Assembly (NCBI RefSeq): GCF_031877795.1
Contig: NC_133942.1
Location: 3,534,001-3,598,000, forward strand
Origin: Strix aluco
Taxonomy: Eukaryota; Chordata; Aves; Strigiformes; Strigidae
Direction: 5' to 3'
DNA: 64,000 nucleotides
Both the position numbers and the translations under genes were made by a program. Numbering within the stretch: the stretch's first letter is position 1; the number at the start of each line of letters is the position of its first letter. This document shows, in pieces, positions 10,701 to 23,489 of this stretch. Below the pieces are notes generated by a model. The model did no database searches. It had not been told where the DNA came from and was given only the letters and a program-made list of their open reading frames with translations.

Positions 10701-13700
10701 ACTGTGTGTTACCTAGAGGACTAAAGAGACATCTGTTGTCCGATCCCCAGAAGCATGCACAGTGATGGGCCTCACTTCAAGTATCATCACCTCCTGACCA
10801 TGGAAAAAATCTCAGACATGGCCAGACTTCACTCCCCAAAGCAGTCCCAGTATGAGACTGTGGCTCATTATACCCAACCCTTTGCCACATTGCCATGTTT
10901 GCCCTGCGGAGTCTTGCTCACATCCCAACCTAAATATCACAACTAGTCCTCTTCTACAACAGCTGGGAGGTTCTCAGGTCTTCAAAGCTGCTGCCATATC
11001 CTTAACAGCTAATACACACACTGGGCTCTCTTCAGAGTCAAAACATCACCCCTGCTAAAGCAGCCTCCCTGAGAAGACGGAGTAAAGTGGATGAGTAAGA
11101 CTGGCAAAACGTCTCAACAAATCCAGCTGAATTGTTTTAAAACAGAGGAAGAGGAACAAATAAGATAGTTTTGAAATGCATTTTCCAAAGTATTTAATTA
11201 ACACCTTAAGTATGCACTGAAGAGAGGGTGTTATTTAAGCACATTTTTTCCTGCAAACTCTTATCTGAAGAGAAGGATCTGGATAAAGAAGAGAACACAA
11301 AATAAATGGAGACCTACACAGGCCCACAAACCACCTGCACAGAACTTATACCTTCCTCTCTTCTCCAGCAAGCCTGTCTCTTCAAACCAGGTTAGGTATT
11401 CAACTGCAACTAGGTATCACTACAAAGGCAGCATACATTAACAGAGTCACAGATCCTATTCAAGATACTGACAAGCCTCCTTAGGTGCTCAAACATCTCA
11501 GTTTAACACATCAGATTAAGAATCTGCTAAATGAGATGTCTGAAGGTGGCTTAAGGTACAGAGCAATTACCTGCTCCCAGAGCAGAGCTCTGCATTGGTC
11601 TGATCAATCTGACAGTCCTTTTCTCCAAGGCAACTCTCGGAAACAATACTTCATTTTCACCTACATGACGGATGGATTCTCCCTTACTCTAGTATCTATG
11701 TGACTTTGGGAGGCTGCCAACTTAACCACCTATGAAGTGTCTGGTTTAACAAATAAATACAAGGTTTTCATTCACCTCTCCCACTCTCTTCGCGATGGCT
11801 CCCTTCAAGGCTGCTCAGCAGAGGCACAGGAGCTCCTCTCCCAGGCACTGATCAACATCAAATGCACTAGGCTTTTCCCTACAAATCCTCACGTGTTCCT
11901 GGTTGCTCCTCATTTTACTAGTTTTCACCACCACAACTGGAATACTCTCATTTCCTCCCCTTCTCTTGCATGTAGACTGCAGAAAGAAGATGGAGAAGAG
12001 TCCCTCATTTTTCTGAGAGCTCTATTCAATCTATATTTATAAGATTTTTTTGAGTGTTTCTTTGGTTGGTTGAGGGGGAAGAATGAATTAGTTGTCACCC
12101 ACAAACTCACATCTTACTACTTTGCCACAAGGCCACACATGACAAGTCTAGCATTGACAGTATTCCTCTAAATCTCCTTTATGTCAGTTCTTGCCTCACA
12201 GAGCATAAAAAAAAAAAACCTTGAAAAATCAGCCTGAAAAAACATAGTAAAAAAATTATCCCTGTGCAGTGTTTAGCTCAAATAGGCAGCAGAGAGGAAG
12301 CCTCACAGCCTCAGGTAAACCTGCAAACCTTCTGCATGGGAAGTGTGACAGGAGACCGACCCACACTGGTCTGCTCTGCCACCTGCTCGTGTTGGCAGTG
12401 CTGCCAATGTCACCCAAGTCCTGGTTTTAGCAATCCATCTGTATTAACTTGCCCATCCACGTCCATCACTCCTAGAGCATATATAAAAACATTACACAGA
12501 AAAAGGCAGGCTGCTGAAGGAATCCCAAGACCTTCAGGGAATACACTGGCACACAGTGCTTCCTCTTGAACCGCGGCCTGTTCAAAAGCCACCAGCTTCT
12601 CCAAACGACACAGCCAGGAACTCATAGCTAAATTATCCGGCAAGTTTGCAACAGGCTCCCACTGTACACAGAGCACTGCAAAGAACATAAAACACTTAAA
12701 AGAAAAAGAGTATGGAAGAAGCCTGTGCCTCTCAGATAATGCTTTTTTTTTTCCCTCCTTAAAAAAGTTACTCAGATGGAAGTCTTTAACAGATTCCTTC
12801 CCAAAAGACAGTAGTGCAGGTTGCATCACAGCATCCAATACAGCTTTTTCCTCATTATAAAGGTAAAGAATTCATAGAACAACAAGTTTGTCTAGACTTC
12901 AGTTTTCAAAGTACATTACCCAGAGCAAATTGTATTTTCACAGGAACAATGAAACCACCTATTCTTTTGCGACTAGGTCCACGTCAGGTTTTGAGCATTC
13001 CAGCCTAGACCTTTTGCAAGTTAATCCCTGGGATAAGGAAAAAGAAATAAAAAGCTGTTGGTCTGCTGTTTCTGAAGTAGAAAAGGCTACTTCACTACCC
13101 ATCACCTGTATTTTAAAATATCACAATTTATTATAACCTCCCCGGAAAGGAAAGGAGCTGGAACTTTTAACCAAAGGACTTTCAACCATCTAAGAAAGCA
13201 CAGTACAGGTGAGAAATTTTTTAATCAGTTGTAAAAATAACTAACATCAGCACTCGCAATCCAGAAAATATCATAATTTCTGTACTACAAGATGAACAAG
13301 GTCTATAAATTGAAGCCATTCAGTTGCTGAGGGACTAAAGAAATGCCTACAATACAGAAAGGTTAAATTTTTTTAGAAGTGCATTCTGTAATGGGAGCCT
13401 GAGGGGAAGGGGGAGGGAAGGCAACCACTCCACATTAGGAATGCTCTGAACATAAAACTTCTTGCCATGTGTAATTACCACGTCCCCCATTGCACAAAAC
13501 AAAAATAAAGGCCTCTAGTTCCAAAGCCTTGAACTCTTACTGCTTATGGTAAAAAGAATTAGAGGGAATGAGACTTGCAGGACAAAAATATGGAAGCCAA
13601 TCTAACTGTTCTTTAGTGAATTCAGGAAATCCACTTACCGGGAAGGTGTTGATGAAGTACTGAAGAAGGTTGAGTATGAGTGAAGCAGCTAAGTAAGGAA

Positions 13701-16700
13701 ACCACAATGAGGACTGTATTAGTTCTTTGATTAGTCCTACAAGTCACCTATAGATCATTCTACAGATTTTTTTTCAGGAAAGACATACAGACCATGAAGA
13801 GTCCGAGTACAACATTTACAGGTGCATGGCACGATTAAGAACACATATCCATGGGATTTAACTGATAGCAGTATTTCATCTACAATTAAAGCATTATAAC
13901 CAACAGGAAAATTCACTGTATGATGTATAAAAAACAGATTAAATACATTTAAGAGAAATCCTTAGCATCTCTGGGGGGATTCCCTCCACTGTATCAGAGC
14001 TCCACATAGCATTATCCTTGTCAGCTACCTTATCTCCTTAATACAGAAGTCTGCATTACAAACCCCACATCAAGACAAATCCTGAAATAACACAAGACTG
14101 AGTAAGTGAGGGTGAGTATAAGAGGAATGCAAAGCAGCCAGCATGGCCAGACAGCAGTACTCAAGAGTGATGGCAGTCGCTGTGGGCCCCTGCAGCAAGA
14201 GCTGTCATCCCAAAAGGCTGACCACAGCTAAAGACAAACAACCCAGAGAAAGAAATAAGAAGTGAGAAAAAGGGATGAACAGGGAACGATACAAAACACA
14301 AGGATGGCAAGAGGAACACATAGGGAGGACAATGGTGGCAACAAGCTGCATAGCAGACAGAGGGGTATTTAGGAAATAATCAAACAGCAACACTTAGAAG
14401 AGACCTTGATCCAAGTATTTATACAGAAAAAAAGTAGTTACAAATGCAGGGGCAGAAAAGGACTTACGACTCTCAAAAGCGTATTTTTCTGCACAGACGA
14501 GAAAAACACACCCCATGAACCCTTCACCGAGTCCGTGGCTGGTGGTGGGCTCAGTGGCTTTTCCAACAGGCACCTCAGCGTGACACAGGGTTTCACGGGG
14601 TAGGAAGCATTCTGACCCCTGCTACGCAGAACAGGAGGCTACAGTGGTTCCTTGCAGCCTTAAAAATCCAGAGACTAGGCAAGAGGCCCACAACAGAGAC
14701 AGGATTTGGAAAGCAAGCTCCTGTTAACAACACATTCAGTATGAGAAATTAGCTGGGGCAAAGCTTTGGGAAGTAACTTTACGGAGGACACTTGGGCTGG
14801 GAAAGGGGGGAATGTAGAAAAACCAGCTGGAGCACAAAGAGTGACAGAAGCATCAAAGAATATTCATCAGCCTAGAAAAGAGAACAGGGCATTGATGTAT
14901 GCATGTCAACAGAGAGGTAGAAAACTGTAGAGAAACCACCAGGGGCTCTAGGGTTGGCTGATGGGAACAGAAAACATGGAAATAATACGTAAGAAAATGG
15001 CATATTAAACTACACAGAGGTAAACTATACACATACCTAGTCTAGACCAAAACCAACACCACTGTCCTAACAGGTATGCACACCTTCTGCTCACACGCAC
15101 AGAAAGAAATTGCCTGGATATCCTTTCTCTTTAAAATCAGCTCTTTCCCTCCCAAATCAACAACTGTTGAGGAAACATTTTGAATGCAGCCTGTGTGAGG
15201 TTGCATCTAGCTAAATATGCCAGATGGATGCTCCAGTACTGACACACAGTAATGAATTCAGTCACCAGCAAACACAGCTCCACGCAGAACACCATGGCTA
15301 AATTCGATGGGAAAATGCAAAATAAAGTCATTCATATTAGACTCCCTGTAGCTTTAGCTGTAAAAAAGCTGAAACAACTACGGGGGGGGGGAGTTCCCCC
15401 CACTAATAATAGTGTTGTTCAGAAATGCTGTAACAGTCTTTTTTTAGCTGATTTTAGAAAACCTCCCTGCACCATGATGGGCTGAGGAGCCCAAGCCGGT
15501 AACTCGTCATTAATGATACAACTCGAGCAAAGCAGACTTGGCTCATCTTTAGTGAGACCTGGATTACTTCAGCCACTTGTCTGTCTTCTGACAAAGGAGG
15601 AAGCACGGGAGAAAGAGCACATATGCAGAGCTGAAGGACACTGTGCAAAGCAGCTTGGCAAGCTTGTATGGGACAATCAGTGCTCTTTGTATCAGTGCAA
15701 GAAGCTCTGGCTTTGTCAGCAGACACAGCTCCCAGCTACGCAGAGCAGGCGTATCCAATCTCCAAATGCCTGGTCCTGCTGCATGGAAGCTGCACCATCC
15801 CCTTCTTAAACAGAAGCAGCATCTTCCAACAAAAGATGCCAGGGCCAACAGCAGATAGAGCTTTGTTTCCCCTTCCCCACAGCAGCTCTTGAAGGGAAAG
15901 GAGTCAAGGCAAGCCAAACGCTCCTGCAGAACAGATCCAGCCCAGAGGACACCCCCAGCCACCCTGTTAACACTTACCCAACTCCTGAACGATGGACTTG
16001 GACTGTGCCCAGAACTAGAGAGCTCAGTGAGTGAGGAGTGATTCCTCCTCTTCAATTTGAGCTAGCTGGTTGTTTCTTCAATTTAAGGAGAGAAAATTAC
16101 TCTGCAGATGATATGCTGATTTTAATGGGATCTTTATTTCAGCAACACAGTTTCCCCCAAGGGCTACAGTAAAACAAGCTCCTGTCTTGAGATAGTTCAA
16201 ATCCTAATTCAACCTAAAGTGGTCCAGTAAAACAGAGACAAGGCTGGCACTGATGGCCCAGTTCTACCATCACTGACAACTCCCAGATCATTACCAATTT
16301 CCATGAAATGAGATCTCTCTCTGGATACCTGTTTGTTTTCATGACCTTCAACCAGGAGTCCTACACATCTTCCTCAGACACCCCAAGCACATTGCTCCAA
16401 TTGCTCTGGAGTCAGACATAAACTAGCCAAAATTTGACAAAGCTACAATTAAAGCTGCAGAAGCTTGTTCACTGGCACTTGATGCCCATCTTAGGTCAGG
16501 CTGGGCACTGAGCTAACATAGCCCCTCCCTCAACTAAATCACAGCGAGTGCAGACAACTGGCTTCCATCCGAGAGGCTACAGAGACGTATCCTCACAAGG
16601 AGGCTGGACAAAGGGCATCCTCTTCTTGGTATTAGTGAGATCTTACTGGCACTTCTTATACTCACAGAAATGAGGATGCAGGGCTGAGGTTGCAATAAGC

Positions 16701-19700
16701 TGCCACTCAGCTTAAGTTCTGCTCAAATAATTTTCTGTAAGAGTTACCTTTTCAGTGGTGATTACATTTTAAAAGGAATTAGTTGGTGTCAGTGGGTGCT
16801 GGGTGACAGAAGAGTCACTTGGGCTAAAGAAACTAAAAAGATAACTTTGAATGAGTTGTGAGTTACAGTTCTAATATAACCAAGCTACCAGAAAAAAAAA
16901 AAACCTGACACAATTGGTAAGACCAAGCCTTCTGGCAAGGCATGCAACTGCTGCCCGTCAGAATCTGCTCAGAACTGAGCGTGATGAGAGAGAGGAGGCC
17001 AAAGTGCCCCTTTATCACCATTACCAAGAACCACCTTGCAAAGAGAGCAAATCCAAGTTAAGCATTTCGTGTTTTACCATGTCTGCAATGAAACTGTGGC
17101 TTGATGGGCACAATCCTCCCATCTCAGCAAACTGCATGTGATCTGGTGATCTCAGTGCATCAACTAGCCCTGAAGACATATTTCAGTCTTGGGAAATAAA
17201 GCAGCAACAGGAGACACTGAAGGCCAAACTAATACTGTGAATATTTACCACAAGCAGTGCAGAGCTAACACCATCCTTCCCTGAACTTCACTACACATCA
17301 CCCTCGGTTCCGAGGGCTCGTCCCAGTGCACTCAAGGATATCAACAGGTCCATGTTAAAGGGAAACTATGGAGAGGAAAGTCTGGCCAGACACACCAGGA
17401 CTGTCAGGCACCATCTCGGGTCAGAAGATGCTCCACTAAAGGTGCAGAATGAGCATCCTGGACTGATACAGGCACAACTGAATTAAGCTCCCAAGACAAA
17501 TACTAATTCCTGCAAACTCATGGCCTCTCTAAGGTGCTTGCAGCACCTCACGGTGGTAGGAGGCAACGGTTAAAGGCATATCAAACCTTAGGGTTTCTGG
17601 TTTTTCCTCTTGAGAAATTTAATGCTGATTAAAAAACAAGTTGCCATCTGACCGTTTCAAGCCTGAGCCAGCCTACTACTAGCTAAAACTAGCTCATGGC
17701 AGTGACCCAGTGCTGGGGGGAAAAAAAAAAAAAAAAAAACCAACTCATTTTTACAGGAAGTACCACACAAATAGCATACATGAGAGAAAAAAAAGCTACT
17801 CCAGATTGACAGAAACAAAAACCTTAACAAAAAGCTCCTTCAGAGTTTTAGTGGCCCATCACACCTGAAGCACCAACAAAGGAGGAAAAGGAGAGAAAGC
17901 AAAATTTAACAGCATCTTTTGTTTAAAATCACTCTCTTTTGAGACATTTCCTCACAACATGGTACCAGAGCAGCACACCGATTCTTACTTAAAATTATCC
18001 AAATGCTCTACCCCTCTCATTTTGCTTGGGGAAAATTCGTGAGCCAGTGTCTTCTTTTTCCCCTGTGCATATTTAGAGTCACTTCTCAATCACGTGTGAG
18101 GCTGTTCTCTTTACCGCAGCCAACTTCTCTGCAGGAAATTCTGAATCAAGAGCATCTCTTGAGAAAGGGGAACCTGTTCATGGTGAAGTCCATGGAGTGC
18201 CGGACACTTTATTCACACACTCTATTCCCATCTGGGCTTTAGCAAACTTCCTCAGAGTCTGTAGAGCCACCCTCAGCTGCTCAGTGAGGTGATTCTCACC
18301 CACTTACCACTGGGAATCCACACCAGAAGCAGCAGGCTCTGCAGTTGTGAAGGAGCCTCAGCTTGTGGCATCAGTGTCCTTACCCTAAAACTGTTTATAG
18401 CTGACCAAAGGAATCTTGCCTTTCAACTTCACTTTCTATAGGAATCACCACCAGACTTGCAAGCACAGCTATAAGAATAAACACTCCCTAGAACCAAGGC
18501 AGCCTCAGCAGTGAGACTAAACCAAGAGCAATACACTATCACAACAGGGAAACCTTACTTTCCCCCCACCCTGCTCTGGTTACCTTTGCCGACAAAGTTT
18601 TTCTTTCTTGCCCTATTCTCTCTGTTCCCAGCACAGTCCTTGCTGACGGTTACTTTTTAAGGTTTTGCCTCAAAAGTCATTGTGTGTCAACAGAGACCCA
18701 TCAGCTACAACAGAGCTTTCACCCCAAAACAGAGAGAGGAAGGGAGGACAGGACACAACAATACAATTCGACTTGACCTCATCCATTTCTAGGCTCCCGC
18801 TGGGTGAACAAGTGGCACCCACGTTACTGGTACAGCAGTGCTGAGGCACGCAGCAAGCGGAGCTTTCGGCGTGCAGCTGTTCTTGGCAACCACAATGATC
18901 ACAAAACCATGTTGGTTTGGACACTGCCGCTTTCTACTGTATTTCTGAGCACAAGAGAAATGAGAGCCTTGTCAGCGTGAATTCAAGCTTAGTGACAGCA
19001 GACTTATTTTAGTCACCTCTTTTTAAACCTTCTGCAAGTAATCCACCGAGATTGCGAGCTACCAGTCAGAAGTCACTTCAGAAAGTAAAAATTTTATTAG
19101 AACCGGTTTGGAATAAAATAAAATATAGATGTGGCACAGCGTCAGGGCTACATTTGTTACTGCCCACCGAGGTTAGAGCAATAACCAACGGTAATTACAT
19201 TCAAAAGCAGTCGCTGTTTTAGCTGACAGTCCCACACCGCCTCCCAATGTAGCTAATGTAGCAAAAACTACTTTTTTTGGAGTTAGATACAAGCAAAGCA
19301 GCACTGTGGAATATTATGTTATTAAGGGTTTGAGGGTTTTTTCTGCTTGGAGGGCAGAACCAGGCGGCTACAAAACGCGGCGCAAGTGACTGCGGCACCC
19401 CACCCCGCCCCGCCCCGCCACACCGCATCGCTCCCCCACACGCGGCCCCCAACGCTGCCCAAAAAGACTAAAAAGTAAGAAAAAAAGGGCGCGGGCAGCA
19501 GGCGCAGCAGCCGGGCCCGGGCGCGACGGGGCTGCCTCTCCACCGGCCCGCGCAAGCCCCCGCCGGGCCCGTCCCCGCGGCTCACACCGAGCGGGCCCCC
19601 CGGGGGCCGGCCGAGCCCCGCCTCGGGCCCAGCCGCCCGGCCCGCGGCCCCCTCCCCGCGGCGGGGCGAGCGGCGCGGCCGGCGGGAGGCGCGGGGAAGC

Positions 19701-20254
19701 CGCGGAGCGGCGGGCAGGCCGCGGGGGGGCCGCGGGAGAGCGGCGGGCGGCCCCCGAACCGCGGCGGCCGCAGGGCAGAGGCGGGGGGGAGCTGGGCGGG
19801 GGCCCGGCCGTCCTCAGGGGGCTCTGCACGGGGAGACACGGGGGTCAGGGCCCGCCGCCGCCGCCGCGCCCCGCCCGCCCCTGCCCCACCGCCTACCTCG
19901 CGTGTCGGCGGGGAGCGGCGCCGCCGCGGCGGGGGGCCCGCCCTCAGGTCCCGGCGGCAGCCGCTGCCCGGCGCACATGGACTTGAGCACCTGGAAGACG
20001 GCGAGCGGCGCCACGTTCATGCGCAGCAGGTCCAGCAGCACCCTGCGGGGACACCCGTCAGCGGCGGGGCCGGAACCGGCGGCACCGGCAGCCGCCCCCG
20101 CCGCTCACCGGAACACCTCCGGGTCCAGCCCGCTGCCCGCCGCCTGCGCCAGCTCGAACAGCTCCGCCTCCTCCGCGCTCAAGAACTGCTTCCGCCTCAG
20201 CCGCGCCTCCGCCATCGCCGCCGCCGCCGCCATCTCCGCCGCCGCCTCCGACAT
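7590..20254 (-). CDS. MZT2: Mitotic-spindle organizing protein 2 (MOZART2), whole coding span
   Basis: MZT2 is a small subunit of gamma-tubulin complexes. It binds the N-terminal region of GCP2 and helps anchor and activate the ring complex at centrosomes and spindles. Coding exons, in transcription order, are 20254-20109, 20042-19897 and 7750-7590. They join in frame to 150 codons plus stop; human MZT2 is about 158 aa. The conserved core runs from about residue 18 ('RLRRKQFLSAEEAELFELAQ') through 'MNVAPLAVFQVLKSMCAGQR'. The C-terminal tail has the conserved 'SAQRMPRQPSASRL' motif. All splice sites are GT-AG. Intron 1 is only 66 bp, while intron 2 is about 12.1 kb. The first ATG lies in a CpG island with purine at -3. 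Mammals have MZT2A and MZT2B; the sequence does not say which a single bird copy should be named after. Confidence 0.95.
10411..10440. repeat. (CAAA)n/(TAAA)n microsatellite
   Basis: Five CAAA units pass into three TAAA units within intron 2 of MZT2. A short simple repeat with no other visible role. Confidence 0.9.
17721..17739. repeat. Poly(A) tract
   Basis: Nineteen A in a row directly after a GGGGGG run, inside MZT2 intron 2. No retroposed sequence can be recognised upstream, so this is probably a simple repeat. Confidence 0.85.
19897..20042 (-). CDS. MZT2: MZT2 coding exon 2
   Basis: Encodes residues 49-97 including 'VLLDLLRMNVAPLAVFQVLK', the most conserved block of the family, then a bird-specific-looking Pro/Gly/Ala-rich loop. 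The acceptor is CCCCGCAG|GGTGCTG and the donor is CGAG|GTAGGC. Confidence 0.95.
20109..20254 (-). CDS. MZT2: MZT2 coding exon 1
   Basis: Encodes residues 1-48 and two bases of codon 49. It starts with an Ala-rich leader containing three in-frame Met codons (residues 1, 8, 14) and continues into the conserved helix 'LSAEEAELFELAQAAG'. I took the first ATG, but Met8 has the better +4 G, so the true start could be slightly shorter. Donor is CCG|GTGAGC. Confidence 0.93.
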
Positions 20255-20632
20255 GGCGGCGCCCCGCGCCCCGCCCCGCCCCGCCGCCAGGCCCCTCCCG
20301 CCCGCGCCCGGCAGGGGGCAGCCGCGCTCCAGCGCCGGCCGCGGCTCGGCGGGGCCCGGGCCCCGTCCACCCTCCCGCTGCCCGGAGGCCCCTCTGCTGC
20401 CCCCGGGCTGGCTTCCTGCTGCCCGGGCCCGCAGAGCAGCGCTCCCGGTGGCTGCTGGGTGTCTCCCCAGGTTCCCGCCACATGTGTCGTGGCTGCCCGC
20501 CCGCACGTGCCGCCTCCAACCTTTGTGCCCTCTGCTCTGGGACGAGCCCTCAGCCCTCTGGGAGGGGCCTCTCGGTGGCCTCCGTTACCGCCCGGTTTAG
20601 CTAAGCCAACCTCCTTTCTCAAAGTAGACACA

Positions 20633-21588
20633 CAGAATGACAGAATCCTTCAGGTTGGAAAAGCCCCTCGGGATCATCGAGTCCAACCCTCAGCCCGACT
20701 CTACAAAGTTCTCCCCTACCCCACATCCCCCAACAGCTCATCCAAACAACCCTTAAACACACCCAGGGATGGGGACTCCACCCCCTCCCTGGGCAGCCTA
20801 TTCCACTCTCTGACCACTCTTTCTGGGAAACATTTTTTCCTCATGTCCAGTCTGAACCTCCCCTGTTGTAGTTTAAAGCCGTTCCCTCTTGTTCTGTCAC
20901 TAATTCCCTGTGAGAAGAGACCAGCACCAACCTCTCTACAACGTCCTTTCAGGGAGCTGTAGAGAGTGATGAGGTCTCCCCTCAGCCTTCTCCTCCTCAC
21001 ACTGAACAGTCCCAGCTCCTTCAGTCTCTCCTCACAGGATTTATTCTCCAGGCCCTTCCCCAGCCTCGTTGCCCTCCTCTGCCCTCGCTCCAGCCCCTCG
21101 AGATCTCTCTCGTATTGAGGTGCCCAAAACTGGACACAACCCTCCAGGTGTGGCCTCACCAGTGCAGAGCACAGGGGGACTGTCACCTCCCTGCTTCTGC
21201 TGGTCACACTATTTCTAACACAAGCCAGGATGCCGTTGGCTTTCTTGGCCACCTGGGCACACTGCTGGCTCATGGTCAGCTGCTTGTCAATGAGAACCCC
21301 CAGATCCTTCTCTTCCAGACAGCTCCAGCCACACCTCCCCAAGCCTGTAGCCATGCAGCGGGTTGTCGTGGCCCAAGGGCAGGACTTGGCACTTGGCCTT
21401 GTTGAAGCCCATCCCGTTAATATTGGCCCACCGATCCGATCTATACAAGTCTCTCTGCAGAGCCTCCCTACCCTTGTGCAGATCAACGTGCCCCAGACCT
21501 CCAAACTGGAGTCTTCGGTCCGCACCCACGAGGTTGTGGCTCACTCCACCAACCCTCTCCAGCTTCTTTTCCACAAGCTGTCACATTT
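20633..21588 (-). mobile_element. CR1 LINE, 5'-truncated, about 0.96 kb (young subfamily 2)
   Basis: The minus strand carries the last part of CR1 ORF2 and the 3' tail. An open frame from 21525 to 20716 (269 codons) encodes the typical C-terminal reverse-transcriptase region with '[15 protein letters not shown]', '[19 protein letters not shown]' and '[20 protein letters not shown]'. The tail ends at 20633-20660 with a 'ggttggaaaagcccctcggg' complement and short repeats. The uninterrupted frame and close match to the copy at 61226-61441 suggest a recent insertion. It lies about 380 bp upstream of the MZT2 start codon. Confidence 0.94.
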
Positions 21589-23489
21589 TTAGCTGAGTAA
21601 AACTGTGGTGTTTATTCCTACAGGCACAGACGTGCTAAGTATGTGCTGGACGAGACCACGTCCAGGATCATGAGCTTCCCTGTACCCACCTACGTGTGGA
21701 CAGGTGAACTCGATGTAGGCATCAAACCAGGACATCCTCACCCCCTTGCTGGATTTCTTCTTGCATTTTTCCCACTGGAAGACAGAAATAGCTGGTTCTC
21801 CTCATTGCTGTGGTCATCTGGGTGACTTCTTGTGTGTCCATCCTCTGTCCCCCAAGTGACCTGGATCCTGTATCGTGGGGGCCAACTCTGGATGCTGGTT
21901 TTAATCTCATGTCACTGGGCGGGGGTGGGGAAGGGAGCTAGTGAGAGACAATGGGAGCACTCTGGGGCACAGGCAGTGCAGCAGATTTGGGTGCAGAGAA
22001 GCCATATGTGCCAGCTGCCTCGTAGAGCTACACACAGATAATCACCCGTGTTCACACACCCAACGTCTGCCTCTGCTGGGCTGCAGCATCTCTAATGCAT
22101 TTCAGTTCCCAAGCCAACAGAGAGCATCTGGTGTTGCGTGGGGAAGAAAATTGGAAATTTGGGTCTTGAGTCACACCGTGGCGAGGAGACGTCAAGCCAA
22201 GATTGAAATTCCTCTATCTAAATGGAAATGAGCAGCGCCTCTGCCATCAGGGAGGGATCGCCTGACCCCACTCCCCCCACAGAGAGCACACACAGAGACC
22301 ACGGACAGACCAGCTGTGCTGCTGAATGGATATCAGAGTGGGAGGGACGTGGTGCAGGGATGTCCCCCTCCAGTGCCACCACGAGAGACCCTGTCCTGTC
22401 CCTGCATCAAGCCACGGGAGAGAGATGTGCCCAATCCACACCCCAAACAACCTGTGAGCGTGTCAAAATCATCACCCGCCACAGGGCGACCCGACCTTGC
22501 GTCCTGACGGGCGTTTGGCCTCACTAACAGACAGACATTTACTGCAGCTGCCAACAGGGGAATGAGATGTATGATGATAAAAGAAGGATATTGCTGCTAA
22601 TGGCCCTGAGCGGGACCAGCCCAGCAGAGACAGTTATCGTGGTGCTGATAGCGGGTGCAGCTGCTGCCAGCATGAATTACCGTGCTGTCTGCAGGGCAGA
22701 CAAGGCCAGACCCACAAAGCCCGAGGTCACCCTGAATGATGGACTTGCAGAGGGACCCTCAGCTGAGCTGGGCAGTGTGGGGTCTGCAATGCAGAGGGCA
22801 CTGGGCAACATCCCTGTGCTTGCTCTCTTGCCTGCTCTGGTGTAGGATGTGCTGCTTCCTTTGGGACTGGCTGGAAGCCAAATGCAAGGGCAAGAGCCCT
22901 CACCGCGTGGGTGATGCACTCTCCAGCCCTTCCTGGTCCCACCTGGACCACTTCCCCCAGCCCATGGCATCTGGGAGCTCAGCTACAAGTCACAGCAGAA
23001 GAGGGCAAGATGCTTCTTAGCTCGGCCCCTCTCTGGAAAAAAACCAAGAAAACCAGGAACCACATTCCCTACGATGAACTGGAGAAGTCTCAGCTTGTAC
23101 CTCCTTCTTCCCAGCCCCAGCCAGCTCCAGCTAGCAGCTCTCCCTGCATGGCCTGGTCACCAGCATCACAAACGGGGCTGGAGACCTTCCCAGGGCAAGG
23201 GATGAGAGACCCTGCCTCTCCCCTGCTTCCTTCACAGGCCGTCATAGACCATGGCTGGGGGTCACACCTTCCTCACCTTTCTCGGTGTAGGCCTGGGTGG
23301 GCACATTCTGCAATTTCGAGTAACAACACTCTCCTCTGAACTGTACGGTCCCTTCTGCCCTCTGAAGCATTTCTGGGGTCTCTGACATCCCAGTTTTCCC
23401 CTTTTGCTCTCCCAAACCAACAGGTCAGTAGAGGAAGTCATTGGGATCCCATAAGCATCCCCTGAGAAGACCTCAGTTACTGGGGCTGC

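Larger units (their letters stand above)
7751..19896. other. MZT2 intron 2, 12.1 kb without a recognised gene
   Basis: AT-richer than the rest of the window and free of repeats I can name with confidence. It holds simple repeats only: a CAAA/TAAA run at 10411-10440 and an A19 tract at 17721-17739. I see no nested coding exon, tRNA or obvious snoRNA. Such a long intron in a tiny gene could carry regulatory elements, but none can be read directly. Confidence 0.6.
19360..20480. promoter_or_regulatory. CpG island, MZT2 promoter and 5' exons
   Basis: Very high GC and CpG density begins in the start of intron 2, covers exons 1-2 and ends about 225 bp upstream of the MZT2 ATG. No TATA box is evident, as expected for a housekeeping CpG-island promoter. 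The transcription start cannot be placed exactly. No divergent gene is seen on the other side. Confidence 0.75.

Noticed and set aside
20716-21525. 269-codon frame as a host gene
   Set aside because: The protein is the C-terminal part of CR1 reverse transcriptase, and the DNA ends in a CR1 tail.
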